A DNA stretch of 64,000 nt from Desulfovibrio sp. JY (GTDB lineage: Bacteria; Desulfobacterota; Desulfovibrionia; Desulfovibrionales; Desulfovibrionaceae), in assembly GCA_021730285.1 (NCBI GenBank), contig CP082962.1, positions 558,001-622,000 on the forward strand. Reading direction: 5' to 3'. Below the pieces are notes generated by a model, which did not search any database, was not told the origin of the DNA, and worked only from the letters and a program-made list of their open reading frames with translations. How positions within the stretch are numbered: position 1 is the first letter of the stretch; every line of letters starts with the position of its first letter. Shown here piece after piece: positions 7,807-15,965 of the stretch. The position numbers and the translations under genes were made by a program.

Positions 7807-10305
7807 ATGAACGACCCCCTAGCCTCGGAAGACGTGACGCCGAGCCCGGGCCGAGGCGCCACGTCCCCCGCAACCGGATCTCCACCAGCCATGGACCCCG
7901 CGTCCCTGTCGCCGGAAACCGTCGCCCGACTGCGTGAAGCCCTGCGCGCCAGCCAGGAAGCGCTTTCGCGCCAGGACGAGCAGTTGCGGGAGACCCGGGC
8001 CGCCCTGGCCGAAAGCCGCGACCGCTACGACAACCTCTACGAGTGCGCCCCGGTCGGCTTTCTCAGCCTGGACACGACCGGCAGCATCGTCGCGGCCAAC
8101 CGCCAGGCCTCGGCCATGCTCGGCCATACGCCCGAAACCCTGCGCGGCCGCCCCTTTTCCAGATTCGTGGTCCGTGTCGACCAGCCGCTGCTGCGCGCCC
8201 TCCTCAACCGGACCAGACAGACCGGGGAACGGCAGGTCGTGGAAATACGGCTGTCGCGTCCGGACAGAACCGGCCTTTACGTGGAAGCCGTCATCACGCC
8301 CCACGGCCGGTCGTCCGACCCGGACGGGGGCCAGGGACTCCACCTCGCGCTCTCCGACCGTACCCCCCGGCGCGAATCCGAAGAAGCCCTGCGCCTGGCC
8401 GACCTCATCCTCGAAACCAGTCCCGCGTTCCTCCTGCGCTACCCCGTGTCCGACGGCGAACCCGGCCCCCTGGAATACGTCTCTGCCAACATCGCCCGCC
8501 TCGGCTTTTCCCGCGAAAAGCTGCTCAGCGGCACCGTGCTCCCCCGCGAACTCGTCCACCCGGGCGACCTGCCCCGGGTCGAGGCGACCCTGCGGGAAAA
8601 CGCCGCCGCCGGCAACGACGCCTGCATCCTGGACTACCGCCTGCGGACCCGGGACGGCCAGACCCGCCACGTCACCGACCACGTCCGGCTGTTGCGCGAC
8701 GCCGCCGGCCGGGTCAACGCCGCCCAGAGCCTGGTCCTCGACGTCACCGACAGCACCCTGGCCAGGCAAGACCTGGAAACCGTCCTCGACAGCGCCCCCA
8801 TCCCCATCGTCAAGGTGCGCGTCGCGGCAGGCGGCGACCGGATTCTCGAATACCAGAACCCCGCCGCCGCCCGCCTGTTCGGGAAGGACGCGCTGGGGAA
8901 ATCCTGCAAGGGCTTTTTGTGCAACAAGGAGACCTGCCCGGCCCTGAGTGCCGATTCGGGCGTGGTGCGCGACCGGGAATGCGCCATCGCCACCCTGCGC
9001 GGCGAACGCATCATGTACAAGACCGCCCACAAGCTCCCCGACGACTCCTGCATCATCGAGGCCATGGTGGACGTCACCGAGCTTATGCGCACGCGCCAGA
9101 ACCTGACCCGGGCCATGGAGGCGGCCGAGGCCGCCAACAAGGCCAAATCGGAATTCCTGGCCACCATGAGCCACGAAATCCGCACGCCCATAAACGGCAT
9201 CATGGGCATGACCGAGCTGGCCCTCCAGACCGACCTGACCGGGGAACAGCGCGAATACCTCGATCTGGCCCGCCAGTCGGCCCTGTCGCTGCTCGACATC
9301 GTCAACGACATCCTGGACTTCTCGCGTATCGAGGCCGGCCGGATGGAGCTTGCCGCGACGCCCTTTTCCCCGCGTCGGATACTCGGCCGCTGCCTGCGGC
9401 TGTTCGACAGCCTGGCCGCGCGCCACGGCAACACCTTAAGCCTCTCCGTGCACCCGGACGTGCCCGAAACCGTCATCGGCGACGCCGGACGGCTGGGGCA
9501 AGTCGTGGCCAATCTGGTTTCCAACGGGCTCAAATTCACCAAGAACGGCGACGTGCGCCTGTGCGTGGAGCCCGGCGAGACGACCGACGCCCCCTCCGCC
9601 GAGGACCATATCCCCCTGCGTTTCTCCGTTTCCGACACCGGCATCGGCATCCCCGCCGCCAAGCAGGAACGCATCTTCGAACCGTTCACCCAGCTCGACG
9701 GGAGCCTCACGCGCGACGTCGGCGGCACGGGGCTGGGGCTTTCCATCTGCAACAGCCTGGTCGCGCTCATGGGCGGACGTCTTTGGCTCACCTCCCGGCC
9801 GGGAAAAGGCAGCACGTTTTATTTCACCGCCTTGTGCGGCAAAAAGGTCGGAGCGTCCCGTCCCAGACCCGTGGCGCCCGCCGCCCGCCCGCCTTTGCCG
9901 CCCCTGTCCATCCTGCTGGTCGAGGACAACTGCATCAACCAGCTCGTGGCCAAACGGCTGCTGGAGCGACGGGGACATGGCGTCACGGCCGTGGATTCGG
10001 GGCGGGCCGCCCTGGTCCTGCTTGCGGAGACGGACTTCGACTGCGTGCTCATGGATGTGGAGATGCCGGGACTAAACGGCCTGGAGACGCTGACCAGGCT
10101 GCGCGACCCGTCCCTTTACGGGGAGCGGGCCGACACGCCCGTGGTGGCGCTCACCGCCCACGCCGTCAAAGGCTACCGGGAACAAATACTCAAAGCGGGC
10201 TTCGACGACTACGTGTCCAAGCCCATCGACATGCGCCAACTCGAGGCGGCCCTGCGCCGGGCCCTGGCCAAGCCCCGCCGCCCGGGCGACGGGCCGGCCG
10301 CTTAA
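7807..10305 (+). CDS. PAS-domain hybrid sensor histidine kinase / response regulator
   Basis: This 832-residue cytoplasmic sensor has no membrane segment. After a coiled-coil start come several PAS-like domains (about 75-180, 190-320 and 320-430). The dimerisation domain follows, with phospho-acceptor His456 in TMSHEIRTPINGIMG, and then an HATPase domain with the GTGLGLSIC box. The protein ends in a receiver domain with Asp750 (LMDVEMPG). Such BarA/ArcB-like hybrids pass phosphate to an Hpt partner, which is not in this window. The ATG at 7807 follows CAAGGA; longer readings lack a ribosome site. The next gene is a separate response regulator 55 bp downstream, so cross-talk is possible but unproven. 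Confidence 0.9.
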   Translation: MNDPLASEDVTPSPGRGATSPATGSPPAMDPASLSPETVARLREALRASQEALSRQDEQLRETRAALAESRDRYDNLYECAPVGFLSLDTTGSIVAANRQASAMLGHTPETLRGRPFSRFVVRVDQPLLRALLNRTRQTGERQVVEIRLSRPDRTGLYVEAVITPHGRSSDPDGGQGLHLALSDRTPRRESEEALRLADLILETSPAFLLRYPVSDGEPGPLEYVSANIARLGFSREKLLSGTVLPRELVHPGDLPRVEATLRENAAAGNDACILDYRLRTRDGQTRHVTDHVRLLRDAAGRVNAAQSLVLDVTDSTLARQDLETVLDSAPIPIVKVRVAAGGDRILEYQNPAAARLFGKDALGKSCKGFLCNKETCPALSADSGVVRDRECAIATLRGERIMYKTAHKLPDDSCIIEAMVDVTELMRTRQNLTRAMEAAEAANKAKSEFLATMSHEIRTPINGIMGMTELALQTDLTGEQREYLDLARQSALSLLDIVNDILDFSRIEAGRMELAATPFSPRRILGRCLRLFDSLAARHGNTLSLSVHPDVPETVIGDAGRLGQVVANLVSNGLKFTKNGDVRLCVEPGETTDAPSAEDHIPLRFSVSDTGIGIPAAKQERIFEPFTQLDGSLTRDVGGTGLGLSICNSLVALMGGRLWLTSRPGKGSTFYFTALCGKKVGASRPRPVAPAARPPLPPLSILLVEDNCINQLVAKRLLERRGHGVTAVDSGRAALVLLAETDFDCVLMDVEMPGLNGLETLTRLRDPSLYGERADTPVVALTAHAVKGYREQILKAGFDDYVSKPIDMRQLEAALRRALAKPRRPGDGPAA

Positions 10306-10360
10306 CAAGGCGGACCAAACAGGGTAGGCTTCACCAATTCGGCCAAACCGGAGGTGCGCC

Positions 10361-11038
10361 ATGCGCGTGCTCATCGTGGAAGACGATCTGGAAGCCGCCG
10401 CGTACATGATCAAGGGGCTCAAGGAATCGGGCTACGTCGCCGACCATGTGGCCGATGGCCGCGAGGCGCTGTACCGCGTGGCGGGGGAAACCTACGACGC
10501 GCTGGTGGTGGACCGGATGCTGCCCGGCGTCGACGGGCTCACCATCGTGCGCACCATGCGCACGGCCGGCAACCATACCCCCGTGCTGATCCTGTCGGCG
10601 CTCGGCGACGTGGACGACCGGGTCAAGGGCTTAAAAGCCGGCGGCGACGACTATCTGGTCAAGCCCTACGCCTTTGCCGAGCTGCTCGCCCGGCTGGAGG
10701 CCCTGCTGCGCCGGGGCCGCTCCGAAGCCCCGGACACCACACTCAAAATCGCGGATCTGGAGATGGATCTGGTGGCCCGCACGGTCCGGCGCGCCGGCAA
10801 GCCCATCGAACTCAAGCCCAAGGAATTCGCCCTGCTCGAATACCTCATGCGCCACGCCGGACACGTGGTCACCCGCACCATGCTGCTCGAAAACGTCTGG
10901 GACTATTCCTTCGATCCCCAGACCAACGTCATCGACGTCCACATCAGCCGCCTGCGCCAGAAGATCGACAAGGGCCACGACAAGCCCCTGCTCTCCACCA
11001 TCCGCGGCGCCGGATACAGCCTGCGTGATCCCAACTAA
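10361..11038 (+). CDS. OmpR/PhoB-family response regulator
   Basis: The regulator has 225 residues. The receiver domain (1-120) has the acidic pocket EDD at 7-9, phospho-acceptor Asp51 (VVDRMLPG) and the conserved KP pair (VKPYAFAEL). A winged-helix DNA-binding domain follows (about 130-222, ending GAGYSLRDPN). It overlaps the next gene, a histidine kinase, by 14 bp and so forms a cognate pair. OmpR/PhoB proteins bind direct repeats spaced 10-11 bp. Three such arrays, each ending 10 bp before a -10 element, lie just past the kinase gene (12424-12926), so these are the most obvious candidate targets. That link is inference. Confidence 0.93.
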   Translation: MRVLIVEDDLEAAAYMIKGLKESGYVADHVADGREALYRVAGETYDALVVDRMLPGVDGLTIVRTMRTAGNHTPVLILSALGDVDDRVKGLKAGGDDYLVKPYAFAELLARLEALLRRGRSEAPDTTLKIADLEMDLVARTVRRAGKPIELKPKEFALLEYLMRHAGHVVTRTMLLENVWDYSFDPQTNVIDVHISRLRQKIDKGHDKPLLSTIRGAGYSLRDPN

Positions 11039-12401
11039 ACTGCTGCGTTCCTCGACGCTGCGCCTGTCCATCATCCATATGGCCGCCTTCGGCCTGTCGG
11101 TGCTGGTGCTGCTGGGGTTCATCTACACCTCCACCGCCGGCTTCATGGAGCGGCAGACCGACGAGACGATAAACGCCGAGATCCAGGGCCTGGCCGAACA
11201 ATACAGCCAGCTCGGCCTCACCGGGCTTATCCGCGTCATCAAATCCCGCGTGGCCAAGGACAAGGCCGGGTCGAGCGTCTACCTGCTCACCGACTGGAAG
11301 TTCAACCCCCTGGCCGGCAATCTGGCCGACTGGCCCAAGTTCAAGGACACCGGTTCGGGCTGGTTCGACGCCACGCTGGAGGACACCGAAAATTTCGAGC
11401 CGCGCCGGGTGCGCATGCGCTACTTCCTTTTGCCCGGCAACTTCCACCTCATCGTCGGCCGCGACGTGTCGGAACGCATCAAGGTGGAACGGCTCATCAT
11501 GGACGCGCTCATCTGGGGCCTCGGCATCACCGTTGTGCTCGGCGGGCTGGGCGGCCTTTTAACCAGCCGCTGGACCCTCAAGCGCATCGACGTCATCAAC
11601 AAGGCCAGCCGGGAAATCATGCGCGGCGAGCTGAACCGGCGCATCCCCACCCGGGGGGCCGGCGACGAGTTCGACCGTCTGGCCGAAAACTTAAACGCCA
11701 TGCTCGACCAGATCTCCAAGCTCATGGACGGCGTCAAGCAGGTGTCCAACAACATCGCCCACGACCTGCGCGGGCCCTTAAACCGCATCCGCTCGGGCCT
11801 GGAAATGTCCCTGACCCGGCCGGTCGACGACCCCGAGCACTATCGCACCGTGCTGCGCCAGACCATCAGCGAAATCGACAACCTGCTGATGACCTTCAAC
11901 GCCCTTTTGACCATCGCCCAGGCCGAATCCGGCACCCGCCGCCAGGACTTCACCACCGTGGACCTGACCAGCCTCGCCGCCGACGTGGCCGAGCTCTACG
12001 AGCCCCTGGCCGAGGAAAAAGGCCTGGCCTTTTCCGTGGCCCTCGCCCCGGACGTGTCCGTCCCCGGCAACCGCCACCTGCTCTCCCAGACCCTGGCCAA
12101 CCTGCTCGACAACGCCGTCAAGTACACCCCCGACGGCGGGGCCATCACCGTGACCCTCACCGCCACCCCGAACGGCCCGGAACTGACCGTGGCCGACACC
12201 GGCCCCGGCATCCCGGCCGAATACCGGGACCTCGTCCTCGAACGCTTCGCCCGGCTGGAATCCAGCCGCAACACCCCGGGCAGCGGCCTGGGCCTGTCCC
12301 TCGTCGCCGCCGCCGCCGGCCTGCATCAGGCCGCGCTCCGCCTGGAAGACAACCACCCCGGGCTGCGGGTCACCCTGGCCTTTCCCCGTCCCCGCGCCTG
12401 A
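11025..12401 (+). CDS. Membrane sensor histidine kinase with HAMP domain
   Basis: The 458-residue kinase has TM1 at about 17-37, a periplasmic sensor region of some 120 residues and TM2 at about 158-180. A HAMP domain (about 180-235) precedes phospho-acceptor His246 (NNIAHDLRGPLNR), and the HATPase domain carries NLLDNAVKYTPDGG, ADTGPGIP and GSGLGLSL. The proposed GTG start at 11025 overlaps the regulator gene; an ATG at 11079 would cut into TM1, so the GTG is preferred although its ribosome site is weak. It belongs to the tricarboxylate/metal-sensing OmpR-pair type by organisation; the ligand is unknown. Its stop lies only 22 bp before the first direct-repeat box of the sRNA array. Confidence 0.9.
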   Translation: MIPTKLLRSSTLRLSIIHMAAFGLSVLVLLGFIYTSTAGFMERQTDETINAEIQGLAEQYSQLGLTGLIRVIKSRVAKDKAGSSVYLLTDWKFNPLAGNLADWPKFKDTGSGWFDATLEDTENFEPRRVRMRYFLLPGNFHLIVGRDVSERIKVERLIMDALIWGLGITVVLGGLGGLLTSRWTLKRIDVINKASREIMRGELNRRIPTRGAGDEFDRLAENLNAMLDQISKLMDGVKQVSNNIAHDLRGPLNRIRSGLEMSLTRPVDDPEHYRTVLRQTISEIDNLLMTFNALLTIAQAESGTRRQDFTTVDLTSLAADVAELYEPLAEEKGLAFSVALAPDVSVPGNRHLLSQTLANLLDNAVKYTPDGGAITVTLTATPNGPELTVADTGPGIPAEYRDLVLERFARLESSRNTPGSGLGLSLVAAAAGLHQAALRLEDNHPGLRVTLAFPRPRA

Positions 12402-12423
12402 CCTCGGCCGAAAATGAATTTTA

Positions 12424-12467
12424 GTTCATAAAGCGGCCATTTCACCTCCATGCTGGCAGCCTATCCA
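12424..12467 (+). promoter_or_regulatory. Promoter of sRNA unit 1 with triple direct repeat
   Basis: Three hexamers, GTTCAT (12424), GGCCAT (12435) and CTCCAT (12446), are spaced exactly 11 bp apart. The last one ends 10 bp before TATCCA (12462-12467), a -10-like hexamer. No normal -35 is present. The geometry is identical in units 2 and 3 and matches activator-dependent PhoB/OmpR-class promoters. Confidence 0.65.
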
Positions 12468-12473
12468 GGCAGC

Positions 12474-12632
12474 GTCGGATACGGCGTAGTGGCTAGGCTC
12501 ACACAAACGTGCCCGAACCATACCCTCTTTGTTACATCCGCCGTCCGTACGGCCCCTCCCGTCCGGATGGCCCAAGGTCGCCCTCCCCCTCCTTGAACGA
12601 AGCCCCCGCCCCCACACGGCGGGGGCTTTCGT
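12474..12632 (+). ncRNA. Candidate small RNA, unit 1 of tandem triplet
   Basis: The predicted transcript is about 159 nt, starting some 7 nt after the -10. An internal hairpin closed by CATCCG / CGGATG (12535-12569) exposes CCCCUCCC. A second single-stranded run, CCCUCCCCCUCCUUG (12581-12595), is complementary to Shine-Dalgarno sequences. The RNA would end at a GCCCCCGCC / GGCGGGGGC stem followed by TTTCGTTT. No ORF with a ribosome site occurs. Units 2 and 3 repeat the same plan with diverged sequence, which argues for selection on the RNA. The target and function are unknown. Confidence 0.6.
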
Positions 12633-12633
12633 T
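12602..12633 (+). terminator. Intrinsic terminator of sRNA unit 1
   Basis: A 9-bp stem (12602-12610 with 12618-12626) and a 7-base loop are followed by a moderately T-rich tail. Confidence 0.7.
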
Positions 12634-12661
12634 TCTCCGGCATCCCCGTTTCCTAAACAAC

Positions 12662-12705
12662 GTTCATGTTCCGGTCATGCCGGGTCCACCCTTCCGCCCT
12701 ATCTT
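12662..12705 (+). promoter_or_regulatory. Promoter of sRNA unit 2 with triple direct repeat
   Basis: GTTCAT (12662), GGTCAT (12673) and GTCCAC (12684) are spaced 11 bp apart and followed after 10 bp by TATCTT (12700-12705). The second repeat with its preceding C (CGGTCAT) is the closest in the window to the E. coli Pho-box half site. Confidence 0.65.
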
Positions 12706-12711
12706 CCATCC

Positions 12712-12872
12712 CGACGGCAACGCGGCTACCCCCCTCCGGCCGCGCCGTCACCGCCCTTTGCCAACAAACCAGGGCCCGGTCCCCGCTCCCTTCACCCCAC
12801 CCGGGACCGCAAGCCGAAACCTCCTCTCCTCGAACGCGAAGCCCCCGCTCCCCCGGCGGGGGCTTCCTCTTT
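12712..12872 (+). ncRNA. Candidate small RNA, unit 2 of tandem triplet
   Basis: The transcript is predicted at about 161 nt. The 5' hairpin (GACGG/GCGGC pairing with GCCGC/CCGTC, about 12713-12750) has a C-rich loop with CCCCCCUCC. A second hairpin, CGGTCCC / GGGACCG (12777-12808), also has a C-rich loop. An exposed CCUCCUCUCCUCG (12820-12832) precedes the terminator stem GCCCCCGC / GCGGGGGC. The order hairpin, C-rich loop, CCUCC run, terminator is the same as in units 1 and 3. Confidence 0.6.
12841..12872 (+). terminator. Intrinsic terminator of sRNA unit 2
   Basis: An 8-bp stem GCCCCCGC / GCGGGGGC (12841-12848 with 12856-12863) is followed by TTCCTCTTT. Confidence 0.65.
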
Positions 12873-12882
12873 CCTAACCAAA

Positions 12883-12926
12883 GTTCATGCGCCGGCCATG
12901 CCCCTTTCATGATCCCTGTTTATATA
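12883..12926 (+). promoter_or_regulatory. Promoter of sRNA unit 3 with triple direct repeat
   Basis: GTTCAT (12883), GGCCAT (12894) and TTTCAT (12905) have the same 11-bp period and a 10-bp gap to TATATA (12921-12926), the best -10 of the three. Confidence 0.67.
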
Positions 12927-12932
12927 CATCAT

Positions 12933-13070
12933 GACGGCAACCCCGGCTTCCCCTCAAGCCGGCCCGTCAACGGCTAAGCGGTGCGCACCACGCCGCGACG
13001 GCCACAAGACCACTCTCTCTCCTCCCTCCTTGAGCAGGCCCCCGCTTCCCCGGCGGGGGTCTGTGTTTTT
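12933..13070 (+). ncRNA. Candidate small RNA, unit 3 of tandem triplet
   Basis: The transcript is predicted at about 138 nt. The 5' hairpin is GACGG..CCGGCTT with AAGCCGG..CCGTC (about 12932-12967) and has CCCCUC in its loop. A pyrimidine run, CUCUCUCUCCUCCCUCCUUG (13013-13032), includes CCUCCUU, the complement of a perfect Shine-Dalgarno. The terminator stem GCCCCCGC / GCGGGGGT is followed by CTGTGTTTTT. It shares GACGGCAAC near the 5' end with unit 2. Confidence 0.6.
13038..13070 (+). terminator. Intrinsic terminator of sRNA unit 3
   Basis: The stem at 13038-13045 pairs with 13053-13060 (one G-T pair) and ends with a five-T run, the strongest of the three array terminators. Confidence 0.75.
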
Positions 13071-13113
13071 GCGACGTAGCTTGGGTTGGCAGGGGAGAGA
13101 GAGAATAAGCCGA

Positions 13114-13196
13114 GAGGGGGGACCGGGGGGCATCAAGCCCCCCGGCGGAGTGCAGAGGCGGAGCCTCTGCCGGGGTCCGGGGCAGCGCCCCGGGGC
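13114..13196. repeat. GC module of the GGTCCGGGGGGC family
   Basis: Nested inverted repeats (GGGGGGCatcaaGCCCCCC, CAGAGGCggaGCCTCTG, GGGGCagcGCCCC) lie between the sRNA array and the 3' end of uppS. The module probably separates the two convergent transcripts. Confidence 0.65.
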
Positions 13197-13233
13197 AGCC
13201 GGCACCCCGGCAACCCGCGCCCCGGCAACCCGG

Positions 13234-13950
13234 CTACTCGGTGATCTGGTCGCCGGTGAGGCCGAAGCGGCGGGAGCGGTGCTGGTAGTCGCTTATGGCG
13301 GCGTCGAGATGGTCGGGGGTGAAGTCCGGCCACAGGGTATCGGGGAAGGCGAACTCGCTGTAGGTGGACTGCCACAGCAGATATCCGGACAGGCGCTTCT
13401 CGCCGCTGGTACGGATGATGAGGTCCGGGTCGGGCTGGCCGGCAGTGTAGAGCTCGGCCGAGAGGCGCTCTTCGGTAAGGTCTCCGGGGGCGAGGCCCTG
13501 GCGCATAAGGCTGCGGCAGGCGCGCAGGATCTCATCGCGGCCGGAGTAGTTGAGCGCCAAGTTGAGGGTCATCTCGGTGCAGTGGGCGGTCTTGGCGATG
13601 ACGTGGCCAAGGACTTTGCGCGTGGCCAGGGGCAGCGCGTCCATTTCGCCGAGCACCTTGAAGCGAATGGACTGTTTGACCAGGGTATCGAGTTCGCGGG
13701 TGAGAAAACGCACGAGAAGATCGAACAGAAACTTGACCTCGTCGGCCGGCCGCCCCCAGTTTTCCTTGGAAAACGTGTAGAGGGTGAGGTGGCCGATACC
13801 CAGTTCGCGGCAGCGCGTGACAATCCCGCGCGCGGCTTCGGTGCCGGCCCGGTGGCCTTCGCTGCGGGGCAGTCCGCGCATGGTGGCCCAGCGTCCGTTG
13901 CCATCCATGATGATGGCAACGTGCCGGGGAAGGGACATGGAATCGGGCAC
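13234..13950 (-). CDS. uppS: Isoprenyl (undecaprenyl diphosphate) synthase
   Basis: This is a 238-residue cis-prenyltransferase that makes the C55 lipid carrier for peptidoglycan and surface glycans. The signature IIMDGNGRWA (about 13-22) contains the catalytic Asp. HRAGTEAARG, YTFSKENWGRP and the C-terminal RTSGEKRLSGYLLWQ complete the family pattern. The GTG start at 13950 shares one base with the frr stop and is preceded by GGAG, so the genes are coupled; an internal ATG (MSLPRH) is the alternative. It is the last gene of the rpsB-tsf-pyrH-frr-uppS run, a very common bacterial order. Confidence 0.95.
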   Translation of the reverse strand: MPDSMSLPRHVAIIMDGNGRWATMRGLPRSEGHRAGTEAARGIVTRCRELGIGHLTLYTFSKENWGRPADEVKFLFDLLVRFLTRELDTLVKQSIRFKVLGEMDALPLATRKVLGHVIAKTAHCTEMTLNLALNYSGRDEILRACRSLMRQGLAPGDLTEERLSAELYTAGQPDPDLIIRTSGEKRLSGYLLWQSTYSEFAFPDTLWPDFTPDHLDAAISDYQHRSRRFGLTGDQITE

Positions 13951-14504
13951 TATATCTCCATGATTTCCTTTTCTTTCTTGGCAAGCGCATCATCGGCCTT
14001 GGCGATGTAGGCATCGGTGAGCTTCTGGATGTCCTCCTGGCCCTTGCGCTGGTCGTCTTCGCTGATCGCCTTGTCGTTTTTCTTTTTCTTGAGGACGTCG
14101 TTGGCGTCGCGGCGGATGTTGCGAATGGCGACCTTGGCCTCTTCGGAATATTTCTTGGCCACCTTGGCCAATTCCTTGCGGCGGTCCTCGGTCAGGGGCG
14201 GGATGACGATACGGATGATCTTGCCGTCGTTGACCGGCGTCAGGCCGAGGTCGGACTTGAGGATGGCCTTTTCCACGTCGTTGAAGGCCTTGCGGTCCCA
14301 GGGCGCGATGGTGATGGTGCGGCTGTCCGGGGTGGACACCGAGGCCATCTGGTCCAGAGGCGTCGGGGTGTCGTAGTAGTTCACGCGGATACCGTCGAGC
14401 AGCGACGTGGAGGCCCGTCCGGTACGCAGACGCGAAAATTCCTTATCCAGCGAAGCCAAGGCCTTTTGCATCCGGTCTTCGGCGTCCTTGAGCACTGCCT
14501 GCAT
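13950..14504 (-). CDS. frr: Ribosome recycling factor
   Basis: The 184-residue protein splits post-termination ribosomes together with EF-G. Conserved blocks are [23 protein letters not shown], the RTITIAPWD strand and the C-terminal three-helix segment ([20 protein letters not shown]). The ATG at 14504 follows AAAGGAGAGG. The gap to pyrH is a single base. Confidence 0.96.
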   Translation of the reverse strand: MQAVLKDAEDRMQKALASLDKEFSRLRTGRASTSLLDGIRVNYYDTPTPLDQMASVSTPDSRTITIAPWDRKAFNDVEKAILKSDLGLTPVNDGKIIRIVIPPLTEDRRKELAKVAKKYSEEAKVAIRNIRRDANDVLKKKKNDKAISEDDQRKGQEDIQKLTDAYIAKADDALAKKEKEIMEI

Positions 14505-14505
14505 G

Positions 14506-15228
14506 TTATTCCTCTCCTTTGACCACCGTGCCGACGGGCTCACCGACCAGCACCCGCTTGAGGTTGCCCGGCGTGAACATGTTGAAGACCACGATGGGCA
14601 GCTTGTTGTCCATGGCCAGGCTTATCGCCGTGCTATCCATGACGCGCAACCGTTTTTCCAGCACGTCCATGTAGGTCAGGGTATCGAACTTGACGGCGTC
14701 GGGGTGTTTGACCGGGTCCTTGTCGTAGACGCCGTCGACTTTCGTTCCCTTGAGGATAGCCTCGGTTTTGAGCTCCATGGCCCGAAGCGCCGCGGCAGTG
14801 TCCGTGGTGAAGTACGGATTGCCGGTGCCGGCGGCGCAGATGACCACCCGGCCCTTCTCCAAGTGCCGCAGGGCCCGGCGACGGATGTAGGGCTCGCAGA
14901 CCTCGCGCATGGTGATGGCCGACATGACGCGGGTGGACAGTCCCTGCTTCTCCAGGCCTTCCTGCACGGCCAGGGCGTTTAAGACAGTGGCCAGCATGCC
15001 CATGTAGTCCGCCGAGGCCCTGTCCATGCCGGCGGCCTGCTCGGAGACGCCGCGAAAAATGTTGCCGCCGCCGATGACCAGGGAGATCCTGGCTCCGGCC
15101 TCGGCCGCCCAGGCGATCTCCTGGCAGAAGTTGGTGATGGTCTGGTTGTCGATCCCGAAGGGGCGACCACCGGCCAGCGCCTCGCCGCTTATCTTTAGCA
15201 AAACCTGGGAAAACCGCAAATTCGACAT
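14506..15228 (-). CDS. pyrH: UMP kinase
   Basis: The 240-residue hexameric kinase of the amino-acid-kinase fold phosphorylates UMP to [12 protein letters not shown] (about 9-17) and [10 protein letters not shown] (about 53-62) form the nucleotide site, and [15 protein letters not shown] (about 130-145) is the UMP-binding block. The start at 15228 follows AAGGGGG; a longer in-frame reading is excluded by the intergenic terminator it would contain. It lies downstream of tsf behind a terminator-like hairpin that may lower its expression relative to rpsB-tsf. Confidence 0.96.
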   Translation of the reverse strand: MSNLRFSQVLLKISGEALAGGRPFGIDNQTITNFCQEIAWAAEAGARISLVIGGGNIFRGVSEQAAGMDRASADYMGMLATVLNALAVQEGLEKQGLSTRVMSAITMREVCEPYIRRRALRHLEKGRVVICAAGTGNPYFTTDTAAALRAMELKTEAILKGTKVDGVYDKDPVKHPDAVKFDTLTYMDVLEKRLRVMDSTAISLAMDNKLPIVVFNMFTPGNLKRVLVGEPVGTVVKGEE

Positions 15229-15299
15229 GGCGCCCCCTTGCTGGCTGCGGAAAGTGTGGGGGGAGGCCCTGGCGTCCTGGCCTCCCCGGGAACGGATTG

Positions 15300-15327
15300 C
15301 AAAAAAAACGGGCCTTACGGCCCGTTG
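15300..15327 (-). terminator. Intrinsic terminator between tsf and pyrH
   Basis: On the minus strand AACGGGCC-gtaa-GGCCCGTT is followed by a run of Ts. It sits inside the rpsB-tsf-pyrH-frr-uppS run, so it probably sets up partial termination after the two translation genes. pyrH-frr-uppS would then be fed by read-through or a local promoter. Confidence 0.85.
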
Positions 15328-15347
15328 TAACCTCGATGCGCGTCGAC

Positions 15348-15953
15348 CTAGGCGGCGTCCTCGCCCAGGGCCATGCGGCAAAATCGCCCGATCTGGACGT
15401 TTTCGCCAAGTACGCCGATCAGCTCGTTGAGCAGATCCTTGATGGCGACCTTGTCGTCCTTGATGAAAGGCTGCTCAAGCAGGCAGACTTCCTTGTAATA
15501 CTTCTTCATGCGCCCTTCGACGATCTTCTCGGCGATGGCTTCGGGCTTGCCCTCTTCCATGGCCTGATGCTTGTAGATTTCCTTTTCCTTGGCCAGAAGC
15601 TCGGCCGGCACTTCCTCGGGGCAGAGGCAGACCGGATTGGCGGCGGCGATCTGCATGGCCACGTTCTTCGCGAACTCCTGGAAGCGCTCGGAGCGGGCCA
15701 CGAAGTCGGTCTCGCACTTGATCTCGACCATGACGCCGAGCTTGCCGTTGGAGTGGATATAGGAACCGATCGCGCCCTCGGAAGTGGCGCGGCCGGCGCG
15801 CTTCTGGGCCTTGGCCAGGCCTTTCTCGCGCAGCCAGGCGACGGCTTTTTCCTCGTCGCCGGAGCACTCGCCCAGGGCTTTCTTGCAATCCATCATGCCC
15901 GCGCCGGTTTTGTCACGCAGGGCTTTCACGGAGCTGGCGGTAATATCGGCCAT
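15348..15953 (-). CDS. tsf: Elongation factor Ts (short form)
   Basis: This is the nucleotide-exchange factor for EF-Tu, 201 residues. The N-terminal UBA-like part has [19 protein letters not shown] and the core has [12 protein letters not shown]. The product is of the short, Thermus-like type; the E. coli protein is near 280 residues. The start at 15953 lies 12 bp after the rpsB stop. Confidence 0.95.
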   Translation of the reverse strand: MADITASSVKALRDKTGAGMMDCKKALGECSGDEEKAVAWLREKGLAKAQKRAGRATSEGAIGSYIHSNGKLGVMVEIKCETDFVARSERFQEFAKNVAMQIAAANPVCLCPEEVPAELLAKEKEIYKHQAMEEGKPEAIAEKIVEGRMKKYYKEVCLLEQPFIKDDKVAIKDLLNELIGVLGENVQIGRFCRMALGEDAA

Positions 15954-15965
15954 GAATCGGTCCTC

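Noticed and set aside
12509-12977. Overlapping short ORFs in the sRNA array region
   Set aside because: They have Pro/Arg-rich low-complexity translations, no ribosome sites and cross terminator hairpins. The conserved promoter-terminator layout explains the region better.
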